Shown: one piece after another, positions 1 through 9,072 of the stretch
Layout of the letters: every line of letters starts with the position of its first letter
Position numbering within the stretch: position 1 is the first letter of the stretch
Assembly (NCBI RefSeq): GCF_016909155.1
Contig: NZ_JAFBFG010000001.1
Location: 310,001 to 374,000, forward strand
Length of the DNA stretch: 64,000 nucleotides
Source of the DNA: Chryseomicrobium aureum
GTDB lineage: Bacteria > Bacillota > Bacilli > Bacillales_A > Planococcaceae
Direction of reading: 5' to 3'
Notes under the pieces: model-generated
What the model was told of the DNA's origin: nothing
What the model saw: the letters and a program-made list of their open reading frames with translations, nothing else
Database searches by the model: none
Made by a program: the position numbers and the translations under genes

Positions 1-2007
1 GTGTTTACGGGAATTTTGATGCTCAGCCACCATTTTATGATTACTCAACGAACCGAAATGGGCTTTGCTGTAGATTCTTCTGTTATGAAAGAAACTCTGA
101 CAGTATTGTTTTCTGACACAGTGACGTCAAACCTTGGAGGAGGCCTTTTAGGTGGTGTGTTGTATGCTTCTGCAAGTGCTTTAGTTGCATCGACTGGCGC
201 CGTGATCGTCGCTTGGATTATCCTATCAATTGGACTTATCATTATTACTGGAAAAGCGTTAATTCCATGGCTTGCTGCGTTTTCAAAACAAGCAAGTGTA
301 GCAGGCTTTGATTCTGTAAAAGGATGGATGCAAGCGCAATCTGAAAAACCAAAAAAGAGGGCTCAGCACGCAAAGCCAAAATCAACTCCAGAGCAGTCAA
401 TTCAAGTTGGTGTGCATGACGAGCAATTGTCTACTAAAGAAGAGATAGAAGAACTTCCTCAACAAGCACCCATTATTTCGGCTTTCAATGAACGACCAAA
501 ACCGAGCGTGGAAAAACAGCCAGAAGAACCTGTAAAAGATGTGGAAATCACGATTGCAGGTGGAGAGCTTGAAAATGAAGATTATTTATTGCCAAGTTTT
601 GAATTATTAACGCCTTCTCCACATGCGGATCAAAGCTCTGAGCTTGGCGCAATTCAATCCAACGCAAAGAAATTAGAACAGACATTTTTAAGTTTTGGAG
701 TGAAGGCAAAAGTCACGCAAGTGCACCTTGGTCCTGCTGTGACAAAATATGAAGTACTTCCTGACGTGGGAGTAAAAGTGAGTCGCATTGTTAGTTTAAG
801 TGACGACCTAGCACTAGCTCTTGCTGCACGTGATATTCGAATTGAAGCGCCGATTCCTGGAAAATCTGCAATTGGGATCGAAGTACCAAATTCTGAAGTG
901 GCGATGGTTAGCTTACGTGAAGTATTAGAAGAGAGTTCACTAGGCAACCCTGGAAAACTTGCTGTGGCTCTCGGGCGCGATATCACTGGAAAAGCAGTTG
1001 TTGCTGAACTGAATAAAATGCCTCACCTTCTCGTGGCAGGTTCTACTGGTTCTGGGAAGAGTGTTTGTATGAACGGGATTATTGTCAGTTTGATGATGCG
1101 TGCAAAACCGCATGAAGTGAAAATGATGATGATTGACCCAAAAATGGTCGAATTAAATGTATACAATGGGATTCCGCATTTGCTTGCACCTGTTGTAACA
1201 GATCCGCGAAAAGCTTCACAAGCACTGAAAAAAATTGTTTCTGAAATGGAGCGGCGCTACGATTTGTTCTCTCATACGGGCACACGAAATATGGAAGGCT
1301 ACAACCTATATGTAGAGAACTGGAACAATGAGAATGAAGAGCAACATGCAAAGCTTCCCTATATTGTTGTGTTCGTCGATGAGTTAGCGGACTTGATGAT
1401 GGTTGCTTCAAATGATGTGGAAGACTCTATTACACGTCTTGCACAAATGGCACGAGCTTCCGGCATTCATTTAATTATCGCTACACAACGCCCGAGTGTT
1501 GATGTTATCACAGGTATTATCAAAGCAAATATTCCATCTCGTATTGCGTTCTCGGTATCTTCTGCAATCGACTCTCGTACGATTTTAGATATGGGAGGAG
1601 CAGAAAAATTACTGGGACGAGGGGACATGTTATTCCACCCATCTGGAAATTCCAAACCGGTGCGTGTGCAAGGAGCATTTGTTTCCGATTCTGAAGTTGA
1701 ACGCATAGTAGATGCTGTAATTGAGCAACAAAAAGCAAACTACGTAGAAGAAATGATTCCGACAGAAGTGGAAGAAACAGTTCAAAAAGAAGAGCGCGAT
1801 GATTTATTTGATGACGCTGCACAACTGGTAATGGAAATGCAAACAGCTTCAGTATCGATGATTCAAAGACGTTTTCGTGTAGGCTATTCCCGTGCAGCTC
1901 GAATTATTGATCAGCTTGAATTAGCTGGGATAGTTGGCCCATACGAAGGGTCTAAGCCACGTCAGGTATTAATGAATCGTGGGACATACGATATGGAAGA
2001 AGTATGA
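1..2007 (+). CDS. spoIIIE: FtsK/SpoIIIE-family DNA translocase (5'-truncated by window edge)
   Basis: ATP-driven double-stranded DNA pump at the division septum that clears chromosome DNA from the closing septum. The visible 668 residues begin inside the membrane region, so the true start lies upstream of the window; family members are usually about 780 residues. One or two hydrophobic segments remain (residues ~5-15 and 50-85), followed by a Lys/Pro/Glu-rich linker. The motor domain has Walker A GSTGSGKS at residues 347-354 and Walker B VVFVDE ending near residue 461. A C-terminal winged-helix gamma domain (about 600-668) should read the orienting DNA sequences. The downstream GntR gene matches the B. 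subtilis spoIIIE-ymfC order. The gene is intact here although sporulation loci elsewhere in the window are decayed, which fits a vegetative FtsK-like role. Confidence 0.95.
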   Translation: MFTGILMLSHHFMITQRTEMGFAVDSSVMKETLTVLFSDTVTSNLGGGLLGGVLYASASALVASTGAVIVAWIILSIGLIIITGKALIPWLAAFSKQASVAGFDSVKGWMQAQSEKPKKRAQHAKPKSTPEQSIQVGVHDEQLSTKEEIEELPQQAPIISAFNERPKPSVEKQPEEPVKDVEITIAGGELENEDYLLPSFELLTPSPHADQSSELGAIQSNAKKLEQTFLSFGVKAKVTQVHLGPAVTKYEVLPDVGVKVSRIVSLSDDLALALAARDIRIEAPIPGKSAIGIEVPNSEVAMVSLREVLEESSLGNPGKLAVALGRDITGKAVVAELNKMPHLLVAGSTGSGKSVCMNGIIVSLMMRAKPHEVKMMMIDPKMVELNVYNGIPHLLAPVVTDPRKASQALKKIVSEMERRYDLFSHTGTRNMEGYNLYVENWNNENEEQHAKLPYIVVFVDELADLMMVASNDVEDSITRLAQMARASGIHLIIATQRPSVDVITGIIKANIPSRIAFSVSSAIDSRTILDMGGAEKLLGRGDMLFHPSGNSKPVRVQGAFVSDSEVERIVDAVIEQQKANYVEEMIPTEVEETVQKEERDDLFDDAAQLVMEMQTASVSMIQRRFRVGYSRAARIIDQLELAGIVGPYEGSKPRQVLMNRGTYDMEEV

Positions 2008-2081
2008 CAAAATGATTACAAAAAGATTAAAAGTTTTGCGGTTTAAGTGAAAAAACTATTTATTTTTAAGATTTTAAATGG

Positions 2082-2087
2082 TATAGT
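2082..2087 (+). promoter_or_regulatory. possible -10 element upstream of ymfC
   Basis: TATAGT hexamer in the spoIIIE-ymfC gap, with only a weak TTTATT -35 candidate 17 bp upstream (2059-2064). It is the best promoter candidate for the GntR gene, but the -35 match is poor. Confidence 0.35.
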
Positions 2088-2116
2088 ATGACTGATTAGT
2101 AGGAATGTTTTACATC

Positions 2117-2131
2117 AGAGGTCTGATCTCT
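2117..2131 (+). promoter_or_regulatory. imperfect palindrome, candidate GntR-family operator
   Basis: AGAGGTCTGATCTCT has 7-bp arms with one mismatch around a single central base. It lies between the -10 candidate and the start of the GntR gene, where an autoregulatory operator is expected. No binding is shown by the sequence itself. Confidence 0.3.
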
Positions 2132-2153
2132 TTGGTTATTGGTGGTGTAGTGT

Positions 2154-2882
2154 GTGTCAATTAAGGTTGATCAACGACATTTATATTTGCAGGTAATTGA
2201 TCGTATCAAAAAAGATATCGACAATGGTGTGTTCAAAGAGAAGGAGAAACTTCCCTCTGAATTCGAACTCGCAAAAATGCTCGGTGTCAGCCGAGCCACT
2301 TTGCGAGAGGCTCTTCGTTTGCTCGAGGAAGAGAACATAATTGTCAGACGCCATGGAGTAGGGACATTTATTAATTCAAAACCTGTCTTTACATCTGGCA
2401 TCGAGCAGCTTTCCAGCGTTTCATCCATGATTAAGCAAGCCGGTATGGAACCTGGAGTTATTTATTTAAGTTCTTTGCAATCGCTTCCAACAGAAGAAGA
2501 TGTTCAACGTTTTGGATGTTCTGAAGACGATTTAATCGTCACAATTGAGCGTGTACGAACCGCTGATGGTGACCCAGTAGTGTATTGTGTTGATAAAGTT
2601 CCAGCGAAGTACCTTCCGGAAGATTACTTGAGCCGGCAAGAAGGGTCACTTTTCTCAGCACTCGAACAATCTGGTGAACTACGCGTTTCACATGCTGTGA
2701 CATTTATCGATCCAATGGGCTACCATGATGTGGCTTCACCGACATTAAACTGTGAGCCAGAAACGGCACTTCTTGTGTTGAAGCAGCTTCATTACGATGA
2801 GCAAGATCGCGTAGTTCTCTACTCGAAGAATTATTTTCGGGCAGATAAGTTTAGCTTTCACGTAATTCGTAAACGGGTGTAA
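2154..2882 (+). CDS. ymfC: GntR/HutC-family transcriptional regulator (YmfC-like)
   Basis: 242-residue regulator. The N-terminal winged helix (residues about 10-75) contains the typical GntR pattern: [20 protein letters not shown], then the wing RRHGVGTFI. The C-terminal part (about 95-240) resembles a UTRA effector-binding domain. The GTG start at 2154 follows a weak GGTGGT Shine-Dalgarno. It occupies the ymfC position after spoIIIE and sits 45 bp upstream of the nucleoside ABC importer genes, so it probably controls that importer. The effector is unknown; the linkage is inference from position only. Confidence 0.85.
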   Translation: MSIKVDQRHLYLQVIDRIKKDIDNGVFKEKEKLPSEFELAKMLGVSRATLREALRLLEEENIIVRRHGVGTFINSKPVFTSGIEQLSSVSSMIKQAGMEPGVIYLSSLQSLPTEEDVQRFGCSEDDLIVTIERVRTADGDPVVYCVDKVPAKYLPEDYLSRQEGSLFSALEQSGELRVSHAVTFIDPMGYHDVASPTLNCEPETALLVLKQLHYDEQDRVVLYSKNYFRADKFSFHVIRKRV

Positions 2883-2927
2883 TCGTCAATTCCTACTAAT
2901 AAGAAACTAATTTTGGGGGTTTTTAAC

Positions 2928-4010
2928 GTGTCAAAACGCAAATACGGTTTAGGTCTTTCAGTAATGTTAGCAGCAGGTACTCTTCTTGCAGCGTGTGGTT
3001 CTGATGAAGAAACTACAGAAAACAACACTGGTTCAACTGGTGGGGATACAGAGACAGAAGAAACATCTGATTTCTCAGTAGCAATGGTTACTGACGTAGG
3101 TGGAGTGGATGACAAATCATTCAACCAATCTGCTTGGGAAGGTATTAAAAAGTTTGGGGAAGATAACGGCCTAGAGCAAGGCGATGGCGGTTATGATTAC
3201 CTACAATCAGCTTCAGATGCTGACTACGTAACAAACCTTAACAACCTAGTTCGTCGTGACTTTGACGTCGTGTTTGGAATTGGTTTCTTAATGGAATCAG
3301 CGGTAAATGACATCGCTGTACAGCAACCGGATGCACAATTAGCAATCATCGATGCTGTTGTTGATCAGCCAAACGTTGCATCTGTTCTTTTCAAAGAGCA
3401 AGAGGGAGCTTTCCTAGCAGGAGTTGCAGCAGCTTTAATGTCTGAGTCGAAGCAAATCGGTTTCGTTGGTGGAATGGAAATTCCAGTAATCGAGCGTTTC
3501 GAAGCTGGATTTTTAGCAGGAGTTGCAGCAGTTGACCCAGAAATCGAAGTCGATGTTCAGTACACAGGATCATTCGATGACGCTTCACTTGGTAAAACAA
3601 CTGCTAACCGCATGTACTCTTCAGGCGTAGATATTATTTTCCACGCTGCTGGTGGTACGGGTAACGGAGTATTCGCAGAAGCGAAAGAGCGTAAAACAAA
3701 AGATGCTGACGCATTTGTATGGGTAATCGGAGTTGACTCTGACCAATACGAAGAGGGTGCAGTTGGCGATACTAACGTAACTTTAACATCTATGTTGAAG
3801 CGTGTTGACCAAGCGGTTTACCGCATCTCTGAAGAAGCAGCAGCTGGTAACTTCCCTGGTGGAGAGCAAACAGTTTATGGCTTAGCTGAAGAGGGCGTTG
3901 GCCTTGCAGATTCTCGTGGAGCAATCTCTGAGGATGTAATGGCACAAATCGAAGAGTTCCAACAACAAATCATTGATGGTGAAATTACAGTTCCTGAAAC
4001 AGTGGAGTAA
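2928..4010 (+). CDS. BMP-family nucleoside-binding lipoprotein of an ABC importer
   Basis: Extracellular solute receptor anchored to the membrane by a lipid. GTG at 2928 is preferred because a GGGGG Shine-Dalgarno (2915-2919) sits 8 bp upstream; a TTG 15 bp earlier would overlap that site. The signal peptide ends in the lipobox LAAC (Cys near residue 21), followed by a Ser/Thr/Glu/Gly-rich tether. The mature part starts with the BMP-family signature around DVGGVDDKSFNQSAWEG. Length (360 residues) is normal. It heads a binding protein-ATPase-permease-permease set like B. subtilis nupNOPQ, whose known substrates are guanosine and other nucleosides; substrate here is inferred from the family. 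Confidence 0.92.
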   Translation: MSKRKYGLGLSVMLAAGTLLAACGSDEETTENNTGSTGGDTETEETSDFSVAMVTDVGGVDDKSFNQSAWEGIKKFGEDNGLEQGDGGYDYLQSASDADYVTNLNNLVRRDFDVVFGIGFLMESAVNDIAVQQPDAQLAIIDAVVDQPNVASVLFKEQEGAFLAGVAAALMSESKQIGFVGGMEIPVIERFEAGFLAGVAAVDPEIEVDVQYTGSFDDASLGKTTANRMYSSGVDIIFHAAGGTGNGVFAEAKERKTKDADAFVWVIGVDSDQYEEGAVGDTNVTLTSMLKRVDQAVYRISEEAAAGNFPGGEQTVYGLAEEGVGLADSRGAISEDVMAQIEEFQQQIIDGEITVPETVE

Positions 4011-4030
4011 TTGAACGGCAAGAATCATAA

Positions 4031-4067
4031 GGACCGATTTTTTAATCGGTCTTTATGTTCTTTTTTT
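4031..4067 (+). terminator. hairpin with T-run between binding protein and ATPase genes
   Basis: GACCGATT and AATCGGTC arms around a 4-nt T loop, followed by a T-rich tract. The importer continues downstream, so this is likely a partial terminator or mRNA stabiliser giving higher expression of the binding protein than of the membrane parts. Confidence 0.75.
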
Positions 4068-4153
4068 AGCTAAAATTCCAAATAATAGATGAAAGATCTA
4101 GGACATCTAAATCTTTCATGTGTTATTTAGAAAGTAGAATTGGAGTGATACAA

Positions 4154-5701
4154 GTGGAGTATGTAATCGAGATGCTGAACATCCGAAAAGAGTTTGGGAA
4201 CTTCGTAGCAAATGATAATATCACCCTGCAATTAAAAAAGGGAGAAATCCATGCGCTTCTCGGAGAAAATGGTGCCGGAAAATCCACATTGATGAATGTT
4301 CTTTTTGGTCTCTATCAGCCTGAAGCCGGAGAAATCCGTGTAAAAGGTCAGACTGTAAATATAGCAAACCCAAATATCGCAAATGATTTGGGAATCGGGA
4401 TGGTTCACCAACACTTTATGTTAGTGGAAAACTTTACGGTAACAGAAAATATTATTCTTGGTAATGAATTGACAAAGGGCGGCGTCATAGACAAAAAAGT
4501 GGCTGCAAAAAAAATCACAGAACTATCTGATATGTACGGGCTTGATGTTGACCCAAATGCAAAAATTGAAGATATTTCAGTCGGTATGCAACAACGTGTC
4601 GAAATCTTGAAAACGCTTTATCGTGGAGCGGAAATTCTAATTTTTGACGAGCCGACTGCTTCTCTAACGCCACAAGAGATTGATGATTTGATTCAGATCA
4701 TGAAACGATTAATTGCAGAAGGAAAATCCATCATTTTAATTACGCATAAACTAAAAGAAATCATGGAAGTGTCTGATCGCGTTACAGTTATCCGAAAAGG
4801 ACAAGGGATTGGAACAGTTGTTACAACAGAAACAAATCCTGATGAATTGGCATCTCTTATGGTAGGTCGCCAAGTAGAATTTAAAACAGTGAAAAAAGAT
4901 GCCACTCCAGGTGAAGATACACTTATTATTAAAGATCTATCAGTACAAGATTACCGTGGCATCGATAAAGTGAAAAACCTATCACTCACTGTTCGAAAAG
5001 GTGAAATTCTTGGACTTGCGGGAATTGACGGAAATGGTCAGAGTGAATTGATTGAAGCCATTACAGGACTTCGCAAAATTAAATCGGGTACGATTTCTCT
5101 TAACGGTAAGGACATTACAGGATTGAAGCCACGCCAAGTAACGGAAAGTGGTATCGGACACATTCCAGAAGATCGTCATAAGCATGGTCTTGTCTTGGAT
5201 TTCCCAATTGGCCACAACATTGCCCTGCAAACGTACTATAAAGAGCCAATTGCAAAAAATGGCATTATGAATTACAACAAAGTTTCTGAACTTGCGAAAA
5301 AAATTATTATTGATTACGACGTGCGTACCACAGGTGAAGATGCATTAGCTCGCTCACTTTCTGGAGGAAATCAGCAAAAAGCAATTATTGGTCGGGAAGT
5401 GTATCGTGATCCGGAAATTCTTATTGCTGCACTTCCTACGCGAGGTCTAGACGTTGGGGCTATCGAGTTCATTCACCAACGCTTAATTGAACAACGAGAT
5501 AACGGTAAAGCTGTATTACTACTATCGTATGAATTGGACGAAGTCATGAACGTTTCAGATCGTATCGCGGTTATGTACGACGGCTATATCATCGATACAC
5601 TTGATCCAAAACAAACTACGGAGCAAGAGCTTGGTCTGTTAATGGCAGGACAAGCAAAGCAGAAACGATCAAAACAGGGGGAGACAACTCATGTCGAATA
5701 G
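4154..5701 (+). CDS. nucleoside ABC transporter, double ATP-binding subunit
   Basis: Cytoplasmic ATPase of the BMP-dependent importer, with two fused ABC domains (515 residues). GTG at 4154 follows GGAGTG; an in-frame ATG at 4118 lies in the leader and lacks a Shine-Dalgarno. Domain 1 is canonical: Walker A GENGAGKST at residues 37-45 and Walker B LIFDEPTASL. Domain 2 has the degenerate P-loop GIDGNGQSE, signature LSGGNQQK and a divergent Walker B region. That asymmetry is normal for sugar/nucleoside importers of this class. The stop overlaps the next gene by 11 bp, so translation is probably coupled to the first permease. Confidence 0.92.
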   Translation: MEYVIEMLNIRKEFGNFVANDNITLQLKKGEIHALLGENGAGKSTLMNVLFGLYQPEAGEIRVKGQTVNIANPNIANDLGIGMVHQHFMLVENFTVTENIILGNELTKGGVIDKKVAAKKITELSDMYGLDVDPNAKIEDISVGMQQRVEILKTLYRGAEILIFDEPTASLTPQEIDDLIQIMKRLIAEGKSIILITHKLKEIMEVSDRVTVIRKGQGIGTVVTTETNPDELASLMVGRQVEFKTVKKDATPGEDTLIIKDLSVQDYRGIDKVKNLSLTVRKGEILGLAGIDGNGQSELIEAITGLRKIKSGTISLNGKDITGLKPRQVTESGIGHIPEDRHKHGLVLDFPIGHNIALQTYYKEPIAKNGIMNYNKVSELAKKIIIDYDVRTTGEDALARSLSGGNQQKAIIGREVYRDPEILIAALPTRGLDVGAIEFIHQRLIEQRDNGKAVLLLSYELDEVMNVSDRIAVMYDGYIIDTLDPKQTTEQELGLLMAGQAKQKRSKQGETTHVE

Positions 5702-6740
5702 AGTAATCAACATCCTCGTGCCTGTTGTTTCCGTCGTATTGGGTCTTATTGTAGGAGCAATTATTATGCTTTTCAGTGGATATGATCCAATCGAAGGCTA
5801 TGGAGCATTGTGGAGAGGTATTTTTGGAGACGCGTATGCCGTCGGAGAGACGATCCGTCAAATTACACCGTATATTTTAGCTGGACTTGCAGTTGCGTTT
5901 GCATTCCGCACGGGCCTTTTCAACATTGGAGTTGAAGGACAGCTCATTGTCGGATGGTTTGCAGCAGCATGGGTAGGTGTCACATTTACAGATCTACCAA
6001 CAATTGTGCATTTGCCACTTGCACTTATTGCAGCGGCTTTAGCGGGAGCGTTCTGGGGATTGATTCCAGGCCTATTAAAAGCAAAACTTCAAGTTCATGA
6101 AGTAATCGTCACAATTATGATGAACTACATTGCACTATTTGTTACAAACGCATTGATTCGCTCAATTTCAGATGGTGGAGACAATACAGGTCGTATTGCA
6201 GAGAGTGCTTCTCTAGCATCGCCTTTTTTACAAGGACTTACAGACTTCTCTCGTTTACACTACGGGATCCTAATTGCCCTTGCGATGGTATTCGTCATGT
6301 GGTTCATTTTAGAGAAAACAAAAACAGGGTTTGAGTTAAAAGCGGTTGGATTTAACCAAAATGCTTCAGAATACGCAGGTATGAACGTGAGCCGTAACAT
6401 TATCATGTCGATGGTAATCGCTGGGATGTTTGCTGGTCTTGCAGGTGCGATGGAAGCATTAGGAACTTTCCAGTATGCCAACGTTAAAGGTGGATTCACT
6501 GGAATTGGTTTTGATGGAATTGCGGTTGCCTTATTAGGCGCAAACACGCCACTTGGTGTCGTATTTGGTGCAGCCCTATTTGGTGCATTGAAATACGGAT
6601 CTCTTAACATGCCAAACGAAGCTGGTGTACCAGTAGAGATTGTATCGATTGTAATTGCAGTCATCATTTTCTTCGTAGCATCTGGGTATGTCATTCGTTT
6701 GTTCTTAGAAAAAATCGGCAAGAAAAAGGAGGCGAAATAA
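5691..6740 (+). CDS. nucleoside ABC transporter permease 1
   Basis: Integral membrane permease, 349 residues, of the BPD_transp_2 (ribose/BMP-type) family. Hydrophobic segments run through the protein from residue ~8 onward; the conserved FRTGLFNIGVEGQ stretch near residue 70 is typical of these permeases. It is translationally coupled: ATG at 5691 lies inside the end of the ATPase gene, after a GGGGGAGA Shine-Dalgarno. It pairs with the next gene to form the heterodimeric channel. Confidence 0.92.
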   Translation: MSNRVINILVPVVSVVLGLIVGAIIMLFSGYDPIEGYGALWRGIFGDAYAVGETIRQITPYILAGLAVAFAFRTGLFNIGVEGQLIVGWFAAAWVGVTFTDLPTIVHLPLALIAAALAGAFWGLIPGLLKAKLQVHEVIVTIMMNYIALFVTNALIRSISDGGDNTGRIAESASLASPFLQGLTDFSRLHYGILIALAMVFVMWFILEKTKTGFELKAVGFNQNASEYAGMNVSRNIIMSMVIAGMFAGLAGAMEALGTFQYANVKGGFTGIGFDGIAVALLGANTPLGVVFGAALFGALKYGSLNMPNEAGVPVEIVSIVIAVIIFFVASGYVIRLFLEKIGKKKEAK

Positions 6741-7703
6741 ATGAGCGCCTTTTTAGATGCACTTTATTTCATTATCCCCGTTTCGATCGCCTATGCAGCA
6801 CCTCTTATCTTTGTAGCAATCGGTGGTGTGTTCTCTGAGAAGTCAGGGGTTGTCAACATCGGGTTAGAAGGACTTATGGTGATGGGAGCATTTGTTGGGA
6901 TTGTATTCAACTTAACATTTGCCGATCAGCTTGGTGGAATGACGATTTGGTTTGCGCTTCTTGCAGCCATGGTCGTATCAGGAATTTTCTCACTACTCCA
7001 TGCGGTTGCATCCATTACATTCCGTGCAGATCAAGTAATCTCAGGGGTTGCCATCAACATGCTTGGAGTAGCATTATCGATCTTTGCTGTAAAACTGATT
7101 TATGATAAAGGACAAACGGATTATATTTCTCAACAATTCATTCGTTTTGATATTCCGGGATTAAGCGAAATTCCTGTAATCGGTCCAATGTTCTTTAATG
7201 ATGTGTATGCAACGTCTATTTTGGCAATTACGATTGCTATTCTTGCTTGGTTTGTTATCTACAAAACACCATTTGGACTTCGACTTCGTTCAGTCGGTGA
7301 ACATCCAATGGCGGCAGATACAATGGGTGTAAAAGTAAACCGTATGCGTTATATTGCGGTTGTCATCTCAGGTATGCTTGCAGGTATTGGTGGAGCTGCC
7401 TATGCACAGACGATTTCATATGAGTTCTCTCAATCGACAATCAATGGTCAAGGATTCATGGCTCTTGCAGCTATGATTTTTGGTAAATGGCATCCACTAG
7501 GTGCAATGGGAGCTGCTTTATTCTTTGGACTTGCACAATCGCTCAAAATCGTTGGTGGATCCATCGACTTTATTAGTCAAGTACCAAGTGTGTATCTGGA
7601 TATTTTACCGTACGTGCTGACGATTCTAGCTTTAGCAGGATTTATTGGAAAAGCAAGTGCACCAAAAGCAATTGGTAAGCCATATATTAAAGGAAAACGG
7701 TAA
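6741..7703 (+). CDS. nucleoside ABC transporter permease 2
   Basis: Second permease of the importer, 320 residues, also BPD_transp_2 type, with many hydrophobic helices and the family stretch EKSGVVNIGLEGLMVMGA near residue 35. The ATG directly abuts the stop of permease 1 (TAA-ATG) and uses an AAGGAGG Shine-Dalgarno inside the upstream gene. It is the last gene of the transport operon and is followed by a good terminator. Confidence 0.92.
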   Translation: MSAFLDALYFIIPVSIAYAAPLIFVAIGGVFSEKSGVVNIGLEGLMVMGAFVGIVFNLTFADQLGGMTIWFALLAAMVVSGIFSLLHAVASITFRADQVISGVAINMLGVALSIFAVKLIYDKGQTDYISQQFIRFDIPGLSEIPVIGPMFFNDVYATSILAITIAILAWFVIYKTPFGLRLRSVGEHPMAADTMGVKVNRMRYIAVVISGMLAGIGGAAYAQTISYEFSQSTINGQGFMALAAMIFGKWHPLGAMGAALFFGLAQSLKIVGGSIDFISQVPSVYLDILPYVLTILALAGFIGKASAPKAIGKPYIKGKR

Positions 7704-7710
7704 TACTAAG

Positions 7711-7737
7711 AAGGTCTCCGCTATGGAGGCCTTTTTT
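7711..7737 (+). terminator. terminator of nucleoside importer operon
   Basis: Stem GGTCTCC / GGAGGCC (one G-T pair) with loop GCTAT, followed by six T. Confidence 0.85.
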
Positions 7738-7806
7738 CATGCCGAAACAATAGTCGTAGTGACTTGATAGTGGTACACTAAACGATAGAGAAAGGGGCTT
7801 TATTCT

Positions 7807-9072
7807 GTGTTTACTACTTCTACTCTCGCACCTGGTGTGCGACTTTATACAATGCCAACAAAACAATTTAAAACGATCACACTTTCCATTAAGTTCACCA
7901 CAAAACTAACTGCTGAAAATGCTGGTGTACGAACGGTGCTTTCAAACCTGTTGCAATTTAGCAATCAATTAACACCAACTACAACTGCGTTTCGAAAAAA
8001 ATTAGATGACTTGTATGGTACATCACTTTATCTCGACACGATGAAGCGTGGGGATCAACATACGGTGTATCTGAATGCAGACTTCGTGAATGATGCGTAT
8101 CTACAAGATCGTAATTTGACAGAAGATGTGTTTGAACTTATTCAAGCTGTTCTGTTCAAACCTCTATTTAATGAAGATACATTCGATCAGCGTATTTTTG
8201 AGCGTGAAAAAAAGCAAGTGATGACTCGAGTGGATTCTTTATATGAGGATAAATCTCGTTACGCACAACATCGTTTACTAGAACTCATTCGTCCGAATCA
8301 TCCAGCATCAATCTCTGCCATGGGTGAGAAAAGTTTATTAGAAAACGTAACTTTAGAGGACGTGAAACAAGAATACAGCAAAATGATTGAATCCGATGAG
8401 ATTTCTATCTATGTCGTAGGTGATATGAATTCTGAAACCTACAAGAAAGTATTGAAAAAATATCTTTCTTTTTCAGCTAGAGAAACATCTCCGAGAACAA
8501 ACGATACTGCTATGACAACGGAATACTTAGAAACTGTTGAGAAGTTGGACATGAAACAAGCGAAATTACATATCGCTTATGAGACACCTGTCACTTCTAA
8601 ATCAAAAGAGTTTCCGGTCATGCAAGTTTTGAACGGCGTCTTTGGTGGATATCCTCATTCCAAACTTTTTACAAACGTGCGTGAGAAAGAAAGTTTGGCT
8701 TATTATGCGTCTAGCTCATTTGCCTCATCATACGGATTGTTATTTGCCGTAAGCGGGATTGACCCTGTAGAAAAAGAAAAAGCAGAAGCGGTTATTGATC
8801 AACAGTTGATTGAAATTCAAAATGGGAACATTTCAGACCGAGAATTTTTACAAACGAAATCCATGTTAAAAAACCAATTAATGGAGATTAAAGATTCTGC
8901 GCGTGGTTTAATCGAAGTGTACGAGTCGTATCATGAAATTGATTCGAATTTCACATTAGATGGCTGGGCAGAAAAATGGACAGAAATTACGAAAGAAGAT
9001 GTGAGTGAACTTGCAAAGAAAGTTGCAAAAGTGCATACATTCTTTTTAACTACAAAGGAGGGAGCATCATGA
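7807..9072 (+). CDS. ymfF: M16-family peptidase-like protein lacking the zinc motif (YmfF-like)
   Basis: 421 residues with the fold signatures of the M16 (insulinase/processing peptidase) family, but no HxxEH zinc-binding motif in the N-terminal half, so it is predicted catalytically inactive. GTG at 7807 is preceded by AAAGGGG. The stop overlaps the next gene by 4 bp (ATGA); that gene carries the intact HxxEH. The two are expected to form a heterodimer in which this subunit shapes the chamber. The physiological substrate of YmfF/YmfH is not established from sequence. Confidence 0.88.
   Translation: MFTTSTLAPGVRLYTMPTKQFKTITLSIKFTTKLTAENAGVRTVLSNLLQFSNQLTPTTTAFRKKLDDLYGTSLYLDTMKRGDQHTVYLNADFVNDAYLQDRNLTEDVFELIQAVLFKPLFNEDTFDQRIFEREKKQVMTRVDSLYEDKSRYAQHRLLELIRPNHPASISAMGEKSLLENVTLEDVKQEYSKMIESDEISIYVVGDMNSETYKKVLKKYLSFSARETSPRTNDTAMTTEYLETVEKLDMKQAKLHIAYETPVTSKSKEFPVMQVLNGVFGGYPHSKLFTNVREKESLAYYASSSFASSYGLLFAVSGIDPVEKEKAEAVIDQQLIEIQNGNISDREFLQTKSMLKNQLMEIKDSARGLIEVYESYHEIDSNFTLDGWAEKWTEITKEDVSELAKKVAKVHTFFLTTKEGAS

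Noticed and set aside
1-2007. SpoIIIE as evidence that the organism sporulates
   Set aside because: FtsK/SpoIIIE translocases also act in vegetative division, and other sporulation loci in the window are decayed.
2008-2153. Purine riboswitch upstream of the regulator/importer
   Set aside because: No purine-aptamer-like junction or conserved loop sequences could be recognised in the 146-bp gap; only a promoter-like -10 and a palindrome are visible.
4031-4067. Riboswitch or operon end inside the nucleoside importer
   Set aside because: Only a simple hairpin with T-run is visible, with no aptamer-like conserved core; the operon clearly continues into the ATPase and permeases.
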